A stretch of DNA of 64,000 bases from Lewinella sp. LCG006 (GTDB lineage Bacteria; Bacteroidota; Bacteroidia; Chitinophagales; Saprospiraceae). The position numbers were made by a program, and so were the translations under genes. This document shows positions 1 through 7,798 of this stretch, piece by piece. The DNA lies in assembly GCF_040784935.1 (NCBI RefSeq), contig NZ_CP160680.1:4062501-4126500 (forward strand), read 5' to 3'. The number at the start of each line of letters is the position of its first letter. Position 1 is the stretch's first letter. Under the pieces are notes generated by a model, which ran no database searches, had not been told where the DNA came from, and was given only the letters and a program-made list of their open reading frames with translations.

Positions 1-1437
1 GGCAAAGATACGGTCTTCGGTCGCAAAAGGGATTTGCTGGCGGATCGTAGCGTGGGCAGCTTCCAGCACCGGGCTGGAAGTAAGTGGTCGTTGGAAATCC
101 ATGGCCTGTGCTGCACAGAGCATCTCTACCGCCAGAATTTTTTCCACATTACCACAAACTTGTAAGGCCTTGCGGGCGCTGATAGAGCCCATACTCACGT
201 GGTCTTCTTGTCCCAGCGAGGTGGGAATACTGTCCGCGCTGGCGGGGAAGCAAAGCGTTTTGTTCTCGCTGGCCAGTGCTGCACTGGTATATTGGACGAT
301 CATAAAGCCAGAATTGACACCCGTTTCGGCCAACAAGAGTTTGGGAACTCCTGGCGATTTTCCTTCCAGCGAAAGGTAGGAGCGGCGATCAGAAATGTTA
401 CCCAATTCCGACAAGGCAAGGCAGGCATAATCCAAGGGGAGAGCCAGCGGCTGCCCGTGAAAATTGCCTCCACTGATAACTTCCTCTTCTGAAAAAACAA
501 TGGGGTTGTCGGTGACCGCATTGATTTCCACCTCCACGGCTTCCTTGAGGTGCAACCACGCTTGTCGCGAAGCACCGTGAACTTGCGGCACACAGCGTAG
601 CGAGTAGGGGTCTTGCACGCGGTCGCAGTTTTTGTGGTCGTCCATGATCGCCGAATCACGCAGGAAGTTGTCCATCCGCTGGGCTACATGTATTGTGCCG
701 GGGTAGGGGCGTACCTGGTGCAGCTTGGGGTTGAAAGGGGAGTTGGAACCTTGCAAGCCTTCTACCATTAAGGCAGCGATCAGATCTGCCTGGGCCAGGC
801 AATTGTGAAAACGCTCTACCAAAAGCACCGCGTGGGCAGCAATAAACTGGGTGCCATTGATGAGGGCCAGACCCGCTTTAGGGCCTAATACCAGTGCTTC
901 TTTGTTGTGCTTAGCCAGGATCTCGGCGGTGGGGTAGCGGCTGCCTTGGTAGAACACTTCTCCCTCCCCCAATAAGGGCAAAAAGAGGTGCGACAAAGGC
1001 GCCAGATCACCAGAAGCACCAACAGATCCCTGCTCAGGAACTACGGGGATAATCTCTTCTTCCAATTGCCAAAGCAAGCGATCCAGGACCTCAAGCGCAA
1101 TGCCGGAATAACCTTGAGATAGCGCATGTATTTTTAAAATCAACATAAGCTTTGCTATCTCCTGATCAATCGGATGGCCTACACCGACACTATGGCTGAG
1201 CAGTAGTTTTTTCTGAAGAATAGCAGTATCCTGCTTGGAGATGGTCTGGTTGCAAAGAGGGCCGAATCCGGTGTTGATACCGTAAACGGCCGCTCCTCGT
1301 TCTACAACTTGTTCCACAATGCGTTGAGATGCAGCTACCTGTTGGCGGGTATCTGCTGCAAGTGTTGCGCTGAGTTGCCCGCGTGCGATGGCTAGGGCTT
1401 TGCCGGCAGTTAATACATCTTTTCCGTAGTGAAACAT
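1..1437 (-). CDS. hutH: Histidine ammonia-lyase (3' end outside window)
   Basis: Removes ammonia from L-histidine to give urocanate, the first step of histidine degradation in the cytoplasm. The 479 codons present show the family core: N-TGFG near residue 55, the MIO-forming Ala-Ser-Gly inside GASGDLAPLSH near residues 140-150, and a C-terminal EDRIF motif. The selectivity position reads Ser-His (LLLSHSVGVG), the histidine-lyase type rather than the Phe-Leu of PAL or His-Leu of TAL. Usual length is about 500-510, so some 20-30 residues are missing off the left edge. The ATG at 1437 begins the conserved FHYGKDVLT segment. It is divergent from a LysR gene 87 bp away, and a good promoter lies between them. 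No other hut genes are visible in this window. Confidence 0.93.
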   Translation of the reverse strand, partial: MFHYGKDVLTAGKALAIARGQLSATLAADTRQQVAASQRIVEQVVERGAAVYGINTGFGPLCNQTISKQDTAILQKKLLLSHSVGVGHPIDQEIAKLMLILKIHALSQGYSGIALEVLDRLLWQLEEEIIPVVPEQGSVGASGDLAPLSHLFLPLLGEGEVFYQGSRYPTAEILAKHNKEALVLGPKAGLALINGTQFIAAHAVLLVERFHNCLAQADLIAALMVEGLQGSNSPFNPKLHQVRPYPGTIHVAQRMDNFLRDSAIMDDHKNCDRVQDPYSLRCVPQVHGASRQAWLHLKEAVEVEINAVTDNPIVFSEEEVISGGNFHGQPLALPLDYACLALSELGNISDRRSYLSLEGKSPGVPKLLLAETGVNSGFMIVQYTSAALASENKTLCFPASADSIPTSLGQEDHVSMGSISARKALQVCGNVEKILAVEMLCAAQAMDFQRPLTSSPVLEAAHATIRQQIPFATEDRIFA

Positions 1438-1467
1438 AAAAGATTAGGTGGTTTTACAAATTCAGAA

Positions 1468-1498
1468 CAAAATTACCAGTGTTTTTAATAACTTACAA
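1468..1498 (-). promoter_or_regulatory. Predicted hutH promoter
   Basis: On the minus strand TTG (1496-1498) is followed after 20 bases by TAATTTTG (1468-1475), matching the Bacteroidota -33/-7 consensus TTTG-N19-21-TAnnTTTG. The -33 TTG lies inside the left arm of the palindrome at 1492-1513. A regulator bound there would directly compete with or contact RNA polymerase. Confidence 0.6.
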
Positions 1499-1513
1499 TT
1501 CAATTTTTGTAAG
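1492..1513. promoter_or_regulatory. Probable LysR-family operator (CTTACAA palindrome)
   Basis: CTTACAA (1492-1498) and TTGTAAG (1507-1513) form a perfect 7-bp inverted repeat with an 8-bp spacer, in the short divergent intergenic region between hutH and the LysR gene. LysR regulators typically bind T-N11-A dyads between themselves and a divergent target. It overlaps the hutH -33 element and sits 11 bp before the LysR start, so autoregulation is plausible. Confidence 0.5.
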
Positions 1514-1524
1514 AATCAATAACC

Positions 1525-2418
1525 TTGAGTAATCAAATTGAGCTTCGCCATTTTCGGTATTTCCTTGCTTTGGCGGAGACATTACATTTTCGGAAGGCTG
1601 CGGAGCAACTCTATATCTCTCAGCCGGCACTGAGTAGACAGATCCAGCAGCTAGAGCAGCAGTTGGGGTATCCTTTGTTTGCCAGAAATAATAAACAGGT
1701 AGAACTCACTCCTGCGGGGCGGTTTTTGCAAAGCGAATTGGGCTTGGTACTAAAACAGATCAGCAATTTATTGGGCCAGGCTGGCGAGATCAGCAAAGGT
1801 GTTTTGGGAAGTATACGCATGGGATACGTAGGTTCGGCCATGCAGAACGTCATTCCGGCGTTATTTGGCCAGTTCAAAACCCACTTGCCTGGCATCCAGT
1901 TTTCTTTGCAGGAAATGGACAACAACCAGCAGGTAGAGAGTTTGCTCAGTAGGGAGATTGACCTAGGCTTTGTGCGTTTGCAAAAAGTACCGGCAAGGCT
2001 GGCACTTCGTCCTGTTTGGGAAGAGACTTTTTCGTTGGTAGTACCTTTGGATTATCCGCTAACAAAGGAGGGATTTCGGGATTTGAGTACCTTACGCAAA
2101 GAGCCGTTTATCTTATTTGAGGAAGATTACAGCCCCAGTTATTACGCCAAGGTGATGAGTATATTTTCGGATAGTGGCTTCACGCCCATCGTTGCACACA
2201 AGACCGTACACGCCAATACGATTTACCGCCTGGTGGAGAATGGTTTTGGAATATCTATCGTTCCTACCTCTTTGCAAAAAGGTTACCAGCCTTCGGTTCG
2301 GTTTATTGAACTGCCGGAGATCAGTCAGCGGGCTGTCCTTTCCGTCATCTGGAACAAGGAAAACCAGCATCCGGTCTTGCCACAAATACTAGAGATGGTT
2401 ATCGGTAAAGGTGCCTGA
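1525..2418 (+). CDS. LysR-family transcriptional regulator
   Basis: 297 residues, the standard LysR length. Residues 1-65 form the winged helix-turn-helix (LRHFRYFLALAETLHFRKAAE, ISQPALSRQIQQLE). Residues 90-295 form the periplasmic-binding-protein-like effector domain (GSIRMGYVGSA, DLGFVR, NGFGISIVP). The start is TTG at 1525; no ATG in frame fits better, because the helix-turn-helix begins within a few residues. Its divergent position against hutH suggests it controls histidine degradation, but LysR effectors cannot be read from sequence. The operator-like dyad just upstream is annotated separately. Confidence 0.9.
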   Translation: MSNQIELRHFRYFLALAETLHFRKAAEQLYISQPALSRQIQQLEQQLGYPLFARNNKQVELTPAGRFLQSELGLVLKQISNLLGQAGEISKGVLGSIRMGYVGSAMQNVIPALFGQFKTHLPGIQFSLQEMDNNQQVESLLSREIDLGFVRLQKVPARLALRPVWEETFSLVVPLDYPLTKEGFRDLSTLRKEPFILFEEDYSPSYYAKVMSIFSDSGFTPIVAHKTVHANTIYRLVENGFGISIVPTSLQKGYQPSVRFIELPEISQRAVLSVIWNKENQHPVLPQILEMVIGKGA

Positions 2419-2431
2419 TTGCAAGCCGTAA

Positions 2432-2451
2432 AGACGCAATGCATCGCGTCT
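2432..2451. repeat. REP-like palindrome (AGACGC...GCGTCT)
   Basis: A 20-bp near-perfect palindrome with arms AGACGC and GCGTCT around an ATGCAT core, in the 46-bp gap between the LysR gene and a Nudix gene. A related hairpin with GAGACGT/ACGTCTC arms lies at 7650-7672. Palindromes of this GAGACGC type are common dispersed intergenic elements in Bacteroidota and cyanobacteria. Confidence 0.5.
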
Positions 2452-2464
2452 CAACATATATAAT

Positions 2465-2941
2465 ATGAAAGGATTAAAACGAACAGCAGTCATGGTGGTC
2501 TTGCGTTGCGGAACGCAGTTTTTGTTGCTCAAGCGAGCCAACGAACCCAACCGCGGACTTTACGTACCGGTGGGAGGAAAGGTCGACCCCTACGAAGACC
2601 CCTACCAAACCGGCTTGCGAGAAGTAGAAGAAGAGACCGGCATCAAGCTGCAACAATTGTGCTACATGGGCTCCTTAGTGGAAACCTCGCCCGTGGAATA
2701 CAATTGGTGGTGCAGCATTTATATGGCAGATATTCCGTGGCAGGAAGCTCCACCCTGCGATGAAGGGGAGCTGGAATGGATAGACTTTTCCGCTTTGGAA
2801 ACACTGGCAACCCCAGCTACCGACTGGCACATCTATCAATACATGGCCCGTGAACAAGCCTTCGCCATGCGGGCCATGTATGACGAAAATCTACAGCTGA
2901 CCTTTATGGAAGAGGAGATAGAGGGGAAGATTTTGGTTTAA
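2465..2941 (+). CDS. Nudix hydrolase
   Basis: 158 residues. The Nudix box runs from the glycine of GGKVDPYED through REVEEETGI (residues 38-60), giving the G-x5-E-x7-REUxEExGU signature that binds Mg2+ and cleaves nucleoside diphosphate-X substrates. N-terminal strands (TAVMVVLRCGTQFLLLKR) suit an 8-oxo-dGTP or (d)NTP-cleaning subfamily, but the substrate cannot be assigned. Its last 4 bp overlap the convergent dCTP deaminase gene, so the two nucleotide-metabolism genes share a 3' end. Confidence 0.88.
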   Translation: MKGLKRTAVMVVLRCGTQFLLLKRANEPNRGLYVPVGGKVDPYEDPYQTGLREVEEETGIKLQQLCYMGSLVETSPVEYNWWCSIYMADIPWQEAPPCDEGELEWIDFSALETLATPATDWHIYQYMAREQAFAMRAMYDENLQLTFMEEEIEGKILV

Positions 2942-3474
2942 AACTTATTCTTCCACATCATACTCTCCACGGGTTTGATGGTACGGGTGTTGTATTTAGC
3001 GTTGTCTTTTTTGTTGTAGTAATTTTCGATATCGCCGTCGACCATGAAGTAAATCAGCTGACCTATCGGCATTCCTGCGTAAACCCTTACCGGGTGGGTA
3101 CAGGAGATTTCGAGGGTCCAGGTATTGCAAAAACCTACGTCGCCCTTGCCAGCTGTGGCGTGGATATCGATGCCTAGGCGGCCTACACTGCTCTTGCCTT
3201 CGAGGAAAGGGACGGTAGCGTGGGTTTCGGTATATTCGAGCGTGACGCCAAGGTAGAGGGTGTTGGGGTGGAGTACAAAACCTTCTTCGGGGATCTCAAA
3301 GTGCTCGATTTCGTTGTGCTTTTTTGCGTCGAGGATATGATCTTTGTAGTGAGCCAACCACTTGCCGAGGTGCACGTCGTAGGAGTTGGTACCCAAGCAG
3401 CTACGGTCGAAGGGTTCGATGACAATTTCTCCGTTGTCAATGGCTTCCAGTATCTTGATATCGCTGAGAATCAT
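2938..3474 (-). CDS. dcd: dCTP deaminase
   Basis: 178 residues, the family's usual length. It deaminates dCTP to dUTP (or to dUMP in bifunctional forms), feeding dTMP synthesis. Visible motifs are SCLGTNSYDVHLG near residue 25, the nucleotide-binding SSVGRLGIDIHATAG near residue 95 with the conserved Ser and Arg, and TLEIS carrying the catalytic Glu. GMPIGQLIYF matches the trimer-interface C-terminal part. Convergent with the Nudix gene with a 4-bp overlap. Whether it also has dUTPase activity cannot be decided here. Confidence 0.92.
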   Translation of the reverse strand: MILSDIKILEAIDNGEIVIEPFDRSCLGTNSYDVHLGKWLAHYKDHILDAKKHNEIEHFEIPEEGFVLHPNTLYLGVTLEYTETHATVPFLEGKSSVGRLGIDIHATAGKGDVGFCNTWTLEISCTHPVRVYAGMPIGQLIYFMVDGDIENYYNKKDNAKYNTRTIKPVESMMWKNKF

Positions 3475-3592
3475 AGCTAGTATACAATTTGACGGGCGAA
3501 GATAGGGAATTGGGTTTAGTGTAGGTATAAATTGAACTAAGCAATGTACCCTTCACTTGGGATGTCGATTCAAAATGTGATAAAATAAAGCC

Positions 3593-4342
3593 ATGAGAAA
3601 AAACAAAATAATCGGACTTGTTTTAATACTGATAGCCCTAGCAATCATTGCAATAAGTTGGTCTAGTTCAAAAGATACATCTGCTCCTAAACCCATTGAT
3701 GATCCGCAAATATTGAGCTATGTAATAGACTTGGAAGAAGACCCATTGGTCTTTTATTCCACCGATGAATCGGGCGAATATTTCGAGAATCATGGCCGCC
3801 TGAAACAGTGGCTTGCCGAGAAGAATAAAAAATTAATTTTTGCCATGAATGGCGGAATGTACCTGCCTGACCTGTCGCCACAGGGCTTGTATATAGAAGA
3901 CGGTATCAAGAAAAAGCAGATAGACCGACAGCATAAAGGTTATGGCAATTTCTACCTGTATCCTAATGGAATCTTTTACATCACGGACGACCATCGCGCT
4001 TTTGTAGTAAGCACCGAAAACTACGTGGAAAAAGAAAACCACAGGTACGCCACCCAATCGGGGCCAATGCTGTTGGTCAACGGAGAGATTCATCCAAAAT
4101 TTAACGAGGGGTCTACCAATCTCCACATCAGGAACGGGGTAGGGGTTTTGCCCACTGGGCAAGTGTTATTTGCGATGTCTAAAGAGAAGATCAATTTTTT
4201 CCATTTCGCCCAATTCTTCCAGAAACATGGTTGTCAAAATGCGTTGTACCTCGACGGGTTTGTCTCTCGCACCTACCTGCCTGGTAAAAATTGGGTGCAA
4301 GAAGATGGGAGGTACGGAATCATTATCGCTCAGGTAGAGTGA
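3593..4342 (+). CDS. DUF2233 / phosphodiester glycosidase family protein, membrane-anchored
   Basis: 249 residues: one N-terminal hydrophobic segment (residues 5-24, signal anchor), then an extracytoplasmic domain. FAMNGGMY, QSGPMLLVNG, RNGVGVLPTGQ and ALYLDGFVSR are the conserved blocks of the NAGPA-like phosphodiester glycosidase fold (DUF2233), which contains the human uncovering enzyme domain. The substrate in bacteria is generally unknown. The gene stands alone, and its stop codon overlaps the first copy of a palindromic repeat. Confidence 0.78.
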   Translation: MRKNKIIGLVLILIALAIIAISWSSSKDTSAPKPIDDPQILSYVIDLEEDPLVFYSTDESGEYFENHGRLKQWLAEKNKKLIFAMNGGMYLPDLSPQGLYIEDGIKKKQIDRQHKGYGNFYLYPNGIFYITDDHRAFVVSTENYVEKENHRYATQSGPMLLVNGEIHPKFNEGSTNLHIRNGVGVLPTGQVLFAMSKEKINFFHFAQFFQKHGCQNALYLDGFVSRTYLPGKNWVQEDGRYGIIIAQVE

Positions 4343-4539
4343 TCGTATGATCGTATTGGTACGATTGGGGGTATTTACTAAGTCGGAGTTGGGAAGTGGG
4401 AAGTCGGAATTATTTGGTTCGCCTAGAGACGAGCTCTCCTCTTGGTTTTCGTGTGTTCCGCTACTTCCGACTTCCTCCCGAATCCTCGGGATCTGACTTC
4501 CGACTTTGACGCTCATCGTATGATCGCACTGGTACGATT
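4341..4539. repeat. Composite intergenic repeat: two ATCGTA...TACGAT palindromes around an inverted repeat
   Basis: Copies of an approximately 25-bp palindromic unit lie at 4341-4369 and 4515-4539. Each carries an ATCGTA/TACGAT stem with a TTGG- or CTGG-containing loop. Between them (4380-4508) are inverted AAGTCGGAAGT/ACTTCCGACTT arms. The same unit occurs three more times at 31929-32030. The 282-bp gap holds no gene. It may act as a transcript end for the upstream gene, but no classic T-run follows. Confidence 0.65.
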
Positions 4540-4590
4540 ACCTTCGCACCCCGCCGCAACCTCAAAGATTAAGTTTTTGACCCTAAATGC

Positions 4591-4619
4591 TTGAATACAA
4601 AAAGGTACCACTAACTTTG
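4591..4619 (+). promoter_or_regulatory. Promoter of the DEAD-box helicase gene, apparently leaderless
   Basis: TTG (4591-4593), 18 bases, TAACTTTG (4612-4619), then only four bases to the ATG at 4624. In Bacteroidota the -7 box ends about 4-5 nt before the transcription start, which would put the start on or next to the ATG. Confidence 0.5.
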
Positions 4620-4623
4620 CACC

Positions 4624-5934
4624 ATGATAAGTCCATTGAAGAACAAGGAGCAGATACTAGCGAAGCTGGGGATCACGGAATTGAACACCATGCAAGAGGA
4701 GGCCCAGCTGGCCATTGAGCATGCTAACGACCTGGTCTTGCTATCCCCGACGGGGAGTGGTAAGACATTGGCGTTTTTGCTGCCGCTGATCGGCATGTTG
4801 AACCCTGAAAGCGAAGAGGTACAGGCGCTGATTTTGGTGCCTTCCCGAGAACTGGCGATCCAGATTGAGCAGGTGGCCCGCGAAATGGGGACGGGCTACA
4901 AGACCAATGCCGTTTACGGTGGTCGCCCCATTGCCAAAGATCGGGCGGAATTGCAAAAGCTGCCGGCGATCTTGATCGGTACGCCGGGGCGGGTGGCCGA
5001 TCATTTGCGGCGACGTAGCTTCCGTACCAAAGAACTCCACTACCTGGTATTGGACGAATTTGACAAATCACTTGAGGTGGGCTTTGAGGAAGAGATGAGT
5101 GAGATTGTGAATTTGCTTTCGCATCTCAAGAAGCGCATCCTCACTTCGGCAACTCCGGCCGTAGAGATTCCTGATTTTATTCAGCTGAATAAGCCCGCAA
5201 AGATAGATTTTCTGGGAGATGGGGTCGTAAATCTGGACATCAGGAGCATCATCTCGCCGACCAAAGACAAGCTCCAGACGCTGGGTGCAGCACTCCGCCA
5301 CCTGGGCAAGCAGCCAGGGATCATTTTCTGCAATTACAAGGCCAGCATTGATCGTGTTAGTGAATATTTGAATGAGTTGGGGGTCCCCCACGCCCTTTTT
5401 CACGGCGGCTTGGAGCAACGGGATCGCGAACGCTCGCTGATCAAATTCCGTAATGGCAGTCATCAGCTGCTGCTAGCGACGGACCTCGCTGCGCGTGGTA
5501 TTGATGTGCCGGAGATCAAGTTCATCATCCATTACCATCTGCCGCACCGGGCGGAAGAATTTACCCACCGGAATGGTCGTACCGCCCGGATGCACAAGGA
5601 AGGTACCGCCTACGTACTTCACTGGGAAGGCGAAGAACTACCTGACTTCATCGGCGAGCTGCCTGAGCAAATCCTCAACGAAGCCCCGCTGCCCGAAGCG
5701 GTAGACTGGACAACTGTATTCGTTTCCGGTGGCCGTGGCGATAAAATCTCTAAAGGCGACATCGCCGGCTTTTTCTTCAAGCAGGGCCGGATGCCCAAAG
5801 ATTGCGTCGGTAACATTGAGCTGAAACAAGATTGTGCCTTCGTGGCCGTCCGCCGCAACAAACTCAAACAACTGATCGAACTGACCGACAACACCCACCT
5901 AAAGAAACGGAAGGTGAGGGTGTATGAGGTGTAG
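4624..5934 (+). CDS. DbpA-like DEAD-box RNA helicase (DEFD variant)
   Basis: 436 residues. Core helicase motifs in order: Q-motif region, Walker A SPTGSGKT (41-48), PSREL, GG, TPGR, motif II written DEFD instead of DEAD (about 144-147), TSAT, then ATDLAARGIDVPE and HRNGRTAR in the second RecA domain. The C-terminal stretch from about residue 365 (GDKISKGDIAGFFFKQG...VAVRRNKL) is the DbpA RNA-binding domain, which targets 23S rRNA hairpin 92 in known DbpA proteins. It probably acts in 50S subunit assembly. The last residue of motif II stays Asp, so ATPase activity is expected. Confidence 0.9.
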   Translation: MISPLKNKEQILAKLGITELNTMQEEAQLAIEHANDLVLLSPTGSGKTLAFLLPLIGMLNPESEEVQALILVPSRELAIQIEQVAREMGTGYKTNAVYGGRPIAKDRAELQKLPAILIGTPGRVADHLRRRSFRTKELHYLVLDEFDKSLEVGFEEEMSEIVNLLSHLKKRILTSATPAVEIPDFIQLNKPAKIDFLGDGVVNLDIRSIISPTKDKLQTLGAALRHLGKQPGIIFCNYKASIDRVSEYLNELGVPHALFHGGLEQRDRERSLIKFRNGSHQLLLATDLAARGIDVPEIKFIIHYHLPHRAEEFTHRNGRTARMHKEGTAYVLHWEGEELPDFIGELPEQILNEAPLPEAVDWTTVFVSGGRGDKISKGDIAGFFFKQGRMPKDCVGNIELKQDCAFVAVRRNKLKQLIELTDNTHLKKRKVRVYEV

Positions 5935-6017
5935 GGGAAGTTGGAAGTGTTTGAAGGTTGGTTGATTGTTGATTGTTGACTATCCCTGAAATACGTTGAC
6001 AACAAATTTAGTTAAAA

Positions 6018-6425
6018 ATGAAGTCAACGAATAAGGTTAATCGGCCCAAAAGGCGTCGTAATTACAGTGAAACCTTTAAAAAAGCGCGAGTTAAGGACTA
6101 CGAAGAAGGTACCTTTAGCGTGGCCCAGATGGGTCGTTTATACAGCATCCATGTAAATATTCTGTACCGCTGGATAAGTAAGTACAGCGCGTACGATCAA
6201 CAAAAAGCGATAATAGTGGAAGTACCAAATTCCCAGACGGAGAAGGTTAAATTGCTGGAAAAGCGGGTGGCTGAACTAGAACGTTCTCTAGGTCAAAAAC
6301 AAATTAAATTGGACTACTATGAGAGCTTTATAGAGGAGCTTCGTGAAGCAGGAATAGATGTTGAAAAAAAAAGTGGTTTTACGACTCCCTTGTCCGGCTC
6401 TTGTCGAAATACAGATCAGAAATGA
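6018..6425 (+). CDS. IS3-family transposase OrfA
   Basis: 135 residues. Residues 10-60 form a helix-turn-helix (RRRNYSETFKKARVKDYEEGTFSVAQMGRLYSI... shortened here), followed by a coiled coil from about 70 to 110 (leucine-zipper-like KLLEKRVAELERSL), as in IS3 OrfA proteins. It binds the terminal inverted repeats. Near the 3' end is a run of nine A (6364-6372) read in the zero frame as GAA AAA AAA AGT. Slippage by -1 there joins OrfA to OrfB. Confidence 0.88.
   Translation: MKSTNKVNRPKRRRNYSETFKKARVKDYEEGTFSVAQMGRLYSIHVNILYRWISKYSAYDQQKAIIVEVPNSQTEKVKLLEKRVAELERSLGQKQIKLDYYESFIEELREAGIDVEKKSGFTTPLSGSCRNTDQK
6365..6373 (+). promoter_or_regulatory. Programmed -1 ribosomal frameshift site in the IS3 element
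   Basis: The heptamer A AAA AAA (6365-6371) within the A9 run, followed by G, is a classic -1 slippery site. In the -1 frame a TGA at 6362-6364 lies just upstream and the frame is then open without a stop from 6365 into OrfB. A -1 shift would give the OrfAB fusion transposase. Confidence 0.75.
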
Positions 6426-7423
6426 AGAGTCCAAGTAATGAACAAGTATATACTGCACTAGGTACTTCGCGTCAATCGCTGTCGCAATATTTACGTCGGC
6501 GAGCGGATTATCAGGACGGGGTGTATTCAGCGGAAGCAATGCTGTTGACACACCGTGCAGATCACGGAGGTTTGGGTCTTGAAAAGGCCTACTATATGAT
6601 CCAGCCAGAAGGACTAGGTCGCGATGCATTTATTCGAGAGATGACTCTATTGGGTCATTCGCTGGAACGAAAAAGGAGCTACATTAGAACTACGAAGAGT
6701 GGTGGTTTACGGTATCCTAATTTAGTTAAGTTGCTTACTATCATAGGTTTAAACCGAGTTTGGCAATCGGATACGACTTACTATCGCCTAGAGGACAAGT
6801 ATTACTATCTGACGTTTATCATAGATGTGTATTCCCGGCTTATAGTGGGCTATAGCGTAAGTGATAACCTCCGAGCTAGAGCAAACATAGAGGCTCTGAA
6901 AATGGCCTTGCGGTTGCGTCGTGGTATGGATTTGAGTGAACTGATCTTCCACAGTGACGGGGGCTCCCAGTATCGCAGCAATGACTTTATAGAAGTATTG
7001 AGATCACGAGGAATCAGCTCTAGCATGTGCATTACAGCATTGGACAATGCGTACGCAGAGAAGCTCAATGATGTGATCAAGAATGAATACCTTGAGCACT
7101 GGCCAATCAGAGATTATAGAGCACTGAGAAGGTACGTGAAGAGGGCTGTAGAGAACTACAACAAAGTGCGTCACCATAGTCAGTTACCGCTGCGAATTGC
7201 ACCTTTGGGATTTGAATGTTATCTTGAGGAGAGTAAGGGGCAAAGACCACCATCGTTGTTGATACGAGACGGCGAAGCAAAAGAGTTGGAATACCAGCCA
7301 ATGGCGGCTCAGAATCTGACTTATCCCAGTAGCGGAGCTTTTGATGGGACAAGTCAGATTCTGCCCGCATTTGTTAAGCTTGGTTTGCCAAAAGAAGATG
7401 GACAACTAGCACTCAGCTTTTAA
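6401..7423 (+). CDS. IS3-family transposase OrfB (DDE integrase domain)
   Basis: 340 residues from TTG 6401; the functional form is probably the OrfAB fusion, with the frame open from 6365. The rve integrase core shows the acidic triad: Asp in VWQSDTTYY (near residue 122), Asp in FHSDGGSQY (near 186) and Glu in DNAYAEKLND (near 221), with the C-terminal YNKVRHHSQLP seen in IS3 proteins. No internal stop or frameshift is visible, so the element looks active. Confidence 0.9.
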   Translation: MSKYRSEMKSPSNEQVYTALGTSRQSLSQYLRRRADYQDGVYSAEAMLLTHRADHGGLGLEKAYYMIQPEGLGRDAFIREMTLLGHSLERKRSYIRTTKSGGLRYPNLVKLLTIIGLNRVWQSDTTYYRLEDKYYYLTFIIDVYSRLIVGYSVSDNLRARANIEALKMALRLRRGMDLSELIFHSDGGSQYRSNDFIEVLRSRGISSSMCITALDNAYAEKLNDVIKNEYLEHWPIRDYRALRRYVKRAVENYNKVRHHSQLPLRIAPLGFECYLEESKGQRPPSLLIRDGEAKELEYQPMAAQNLTYPSSGAFDGTSQILPAFVKLGLPKEDGQLALSF

Positions 7424-7475
7424 GTAGAATGATTGATAAACCTGTCAACGTTATTTAGGGAAGGTCATGTTGACA

Positions 7476-7753
7476 CCATCAACGATCAACCACCAACCAT
7501 CAAACTTTGGCAAAATTCCCACCTCCCACTTCCGACATCCAAAACGCGTGAGCTGCCTGGCGGGGCTGCCCACAGGGCGGAGACCGACCAGCGGGAGGGC
7601 CGAGCGATAGCGAGCCCAGAAGGGAGCGACCCCGCCGCCAAACCTGGTAGAGACGTCGCACCGCTACGTCTCCCAACCCAGCCGCAAAACCACCCCGATG
7701 AGTAGAAAAGGCGGGGGCACGCCCAAAAAAAAGAAGAGAATTCACTAATTATC
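7476..7753. repeat. Gene-free stretch with right half of a palindrome and a GAGACGT hairpin
   Basis: Beyond the IS3 element come CCATCAACGATCAACC-type repeats, a CCCACCTCCCACTTCCGAC tract related to those at 4380-4508 and 50637-50772, and a hairpin GAGACGT/ACGTCTC at 7650-7672. The region is GC-rich. I see no convincing coding sequence in it; the overlapping short ORFs on both strands reflect the base composition. Confidence 0.4.
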
Positions 7754-7798
7754 GTGCAAGAGCGTGAAAAGGTCAATGAAAAATTTTTTCTTTACGTG

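Larger units (their letters stand above)
5977..7467 (+). mobile_element. IS3-family insertion sequence, complete
   Basis: 1491 bp bounded by 25-bp imperfect inverted repeats (left 5977-6001, right 7443-7467; 20 of 25 positions match, both starting TGAC and ending ACGTTGACA). It is flanked by a 3-bp direct duplication TGT (5974-5976 and 7468-7470), typical of IS3. It contains orfA and orfB in a -1 overlapping arrangement with an A9 slippery run. The element lies inside a host palindrome: rejoining the flanks brings GGTTGGTTGATTGTTGA next to its near-complement. Confidence 0.88.

Noticed and set aside
4341-4539. Possible CRISPR array from the repeated palindromes here and at 31.9 kb
   Set aside because: Only two and three copies, spacers of about 10 bp or much longer and unequal, and no cas genes.
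7486-7776. Minus-strand ORFs in the GC-rich region after the IS3 element
   Set aside because: Composition artefact, low-complexity residues, overlapping frames and repeats.
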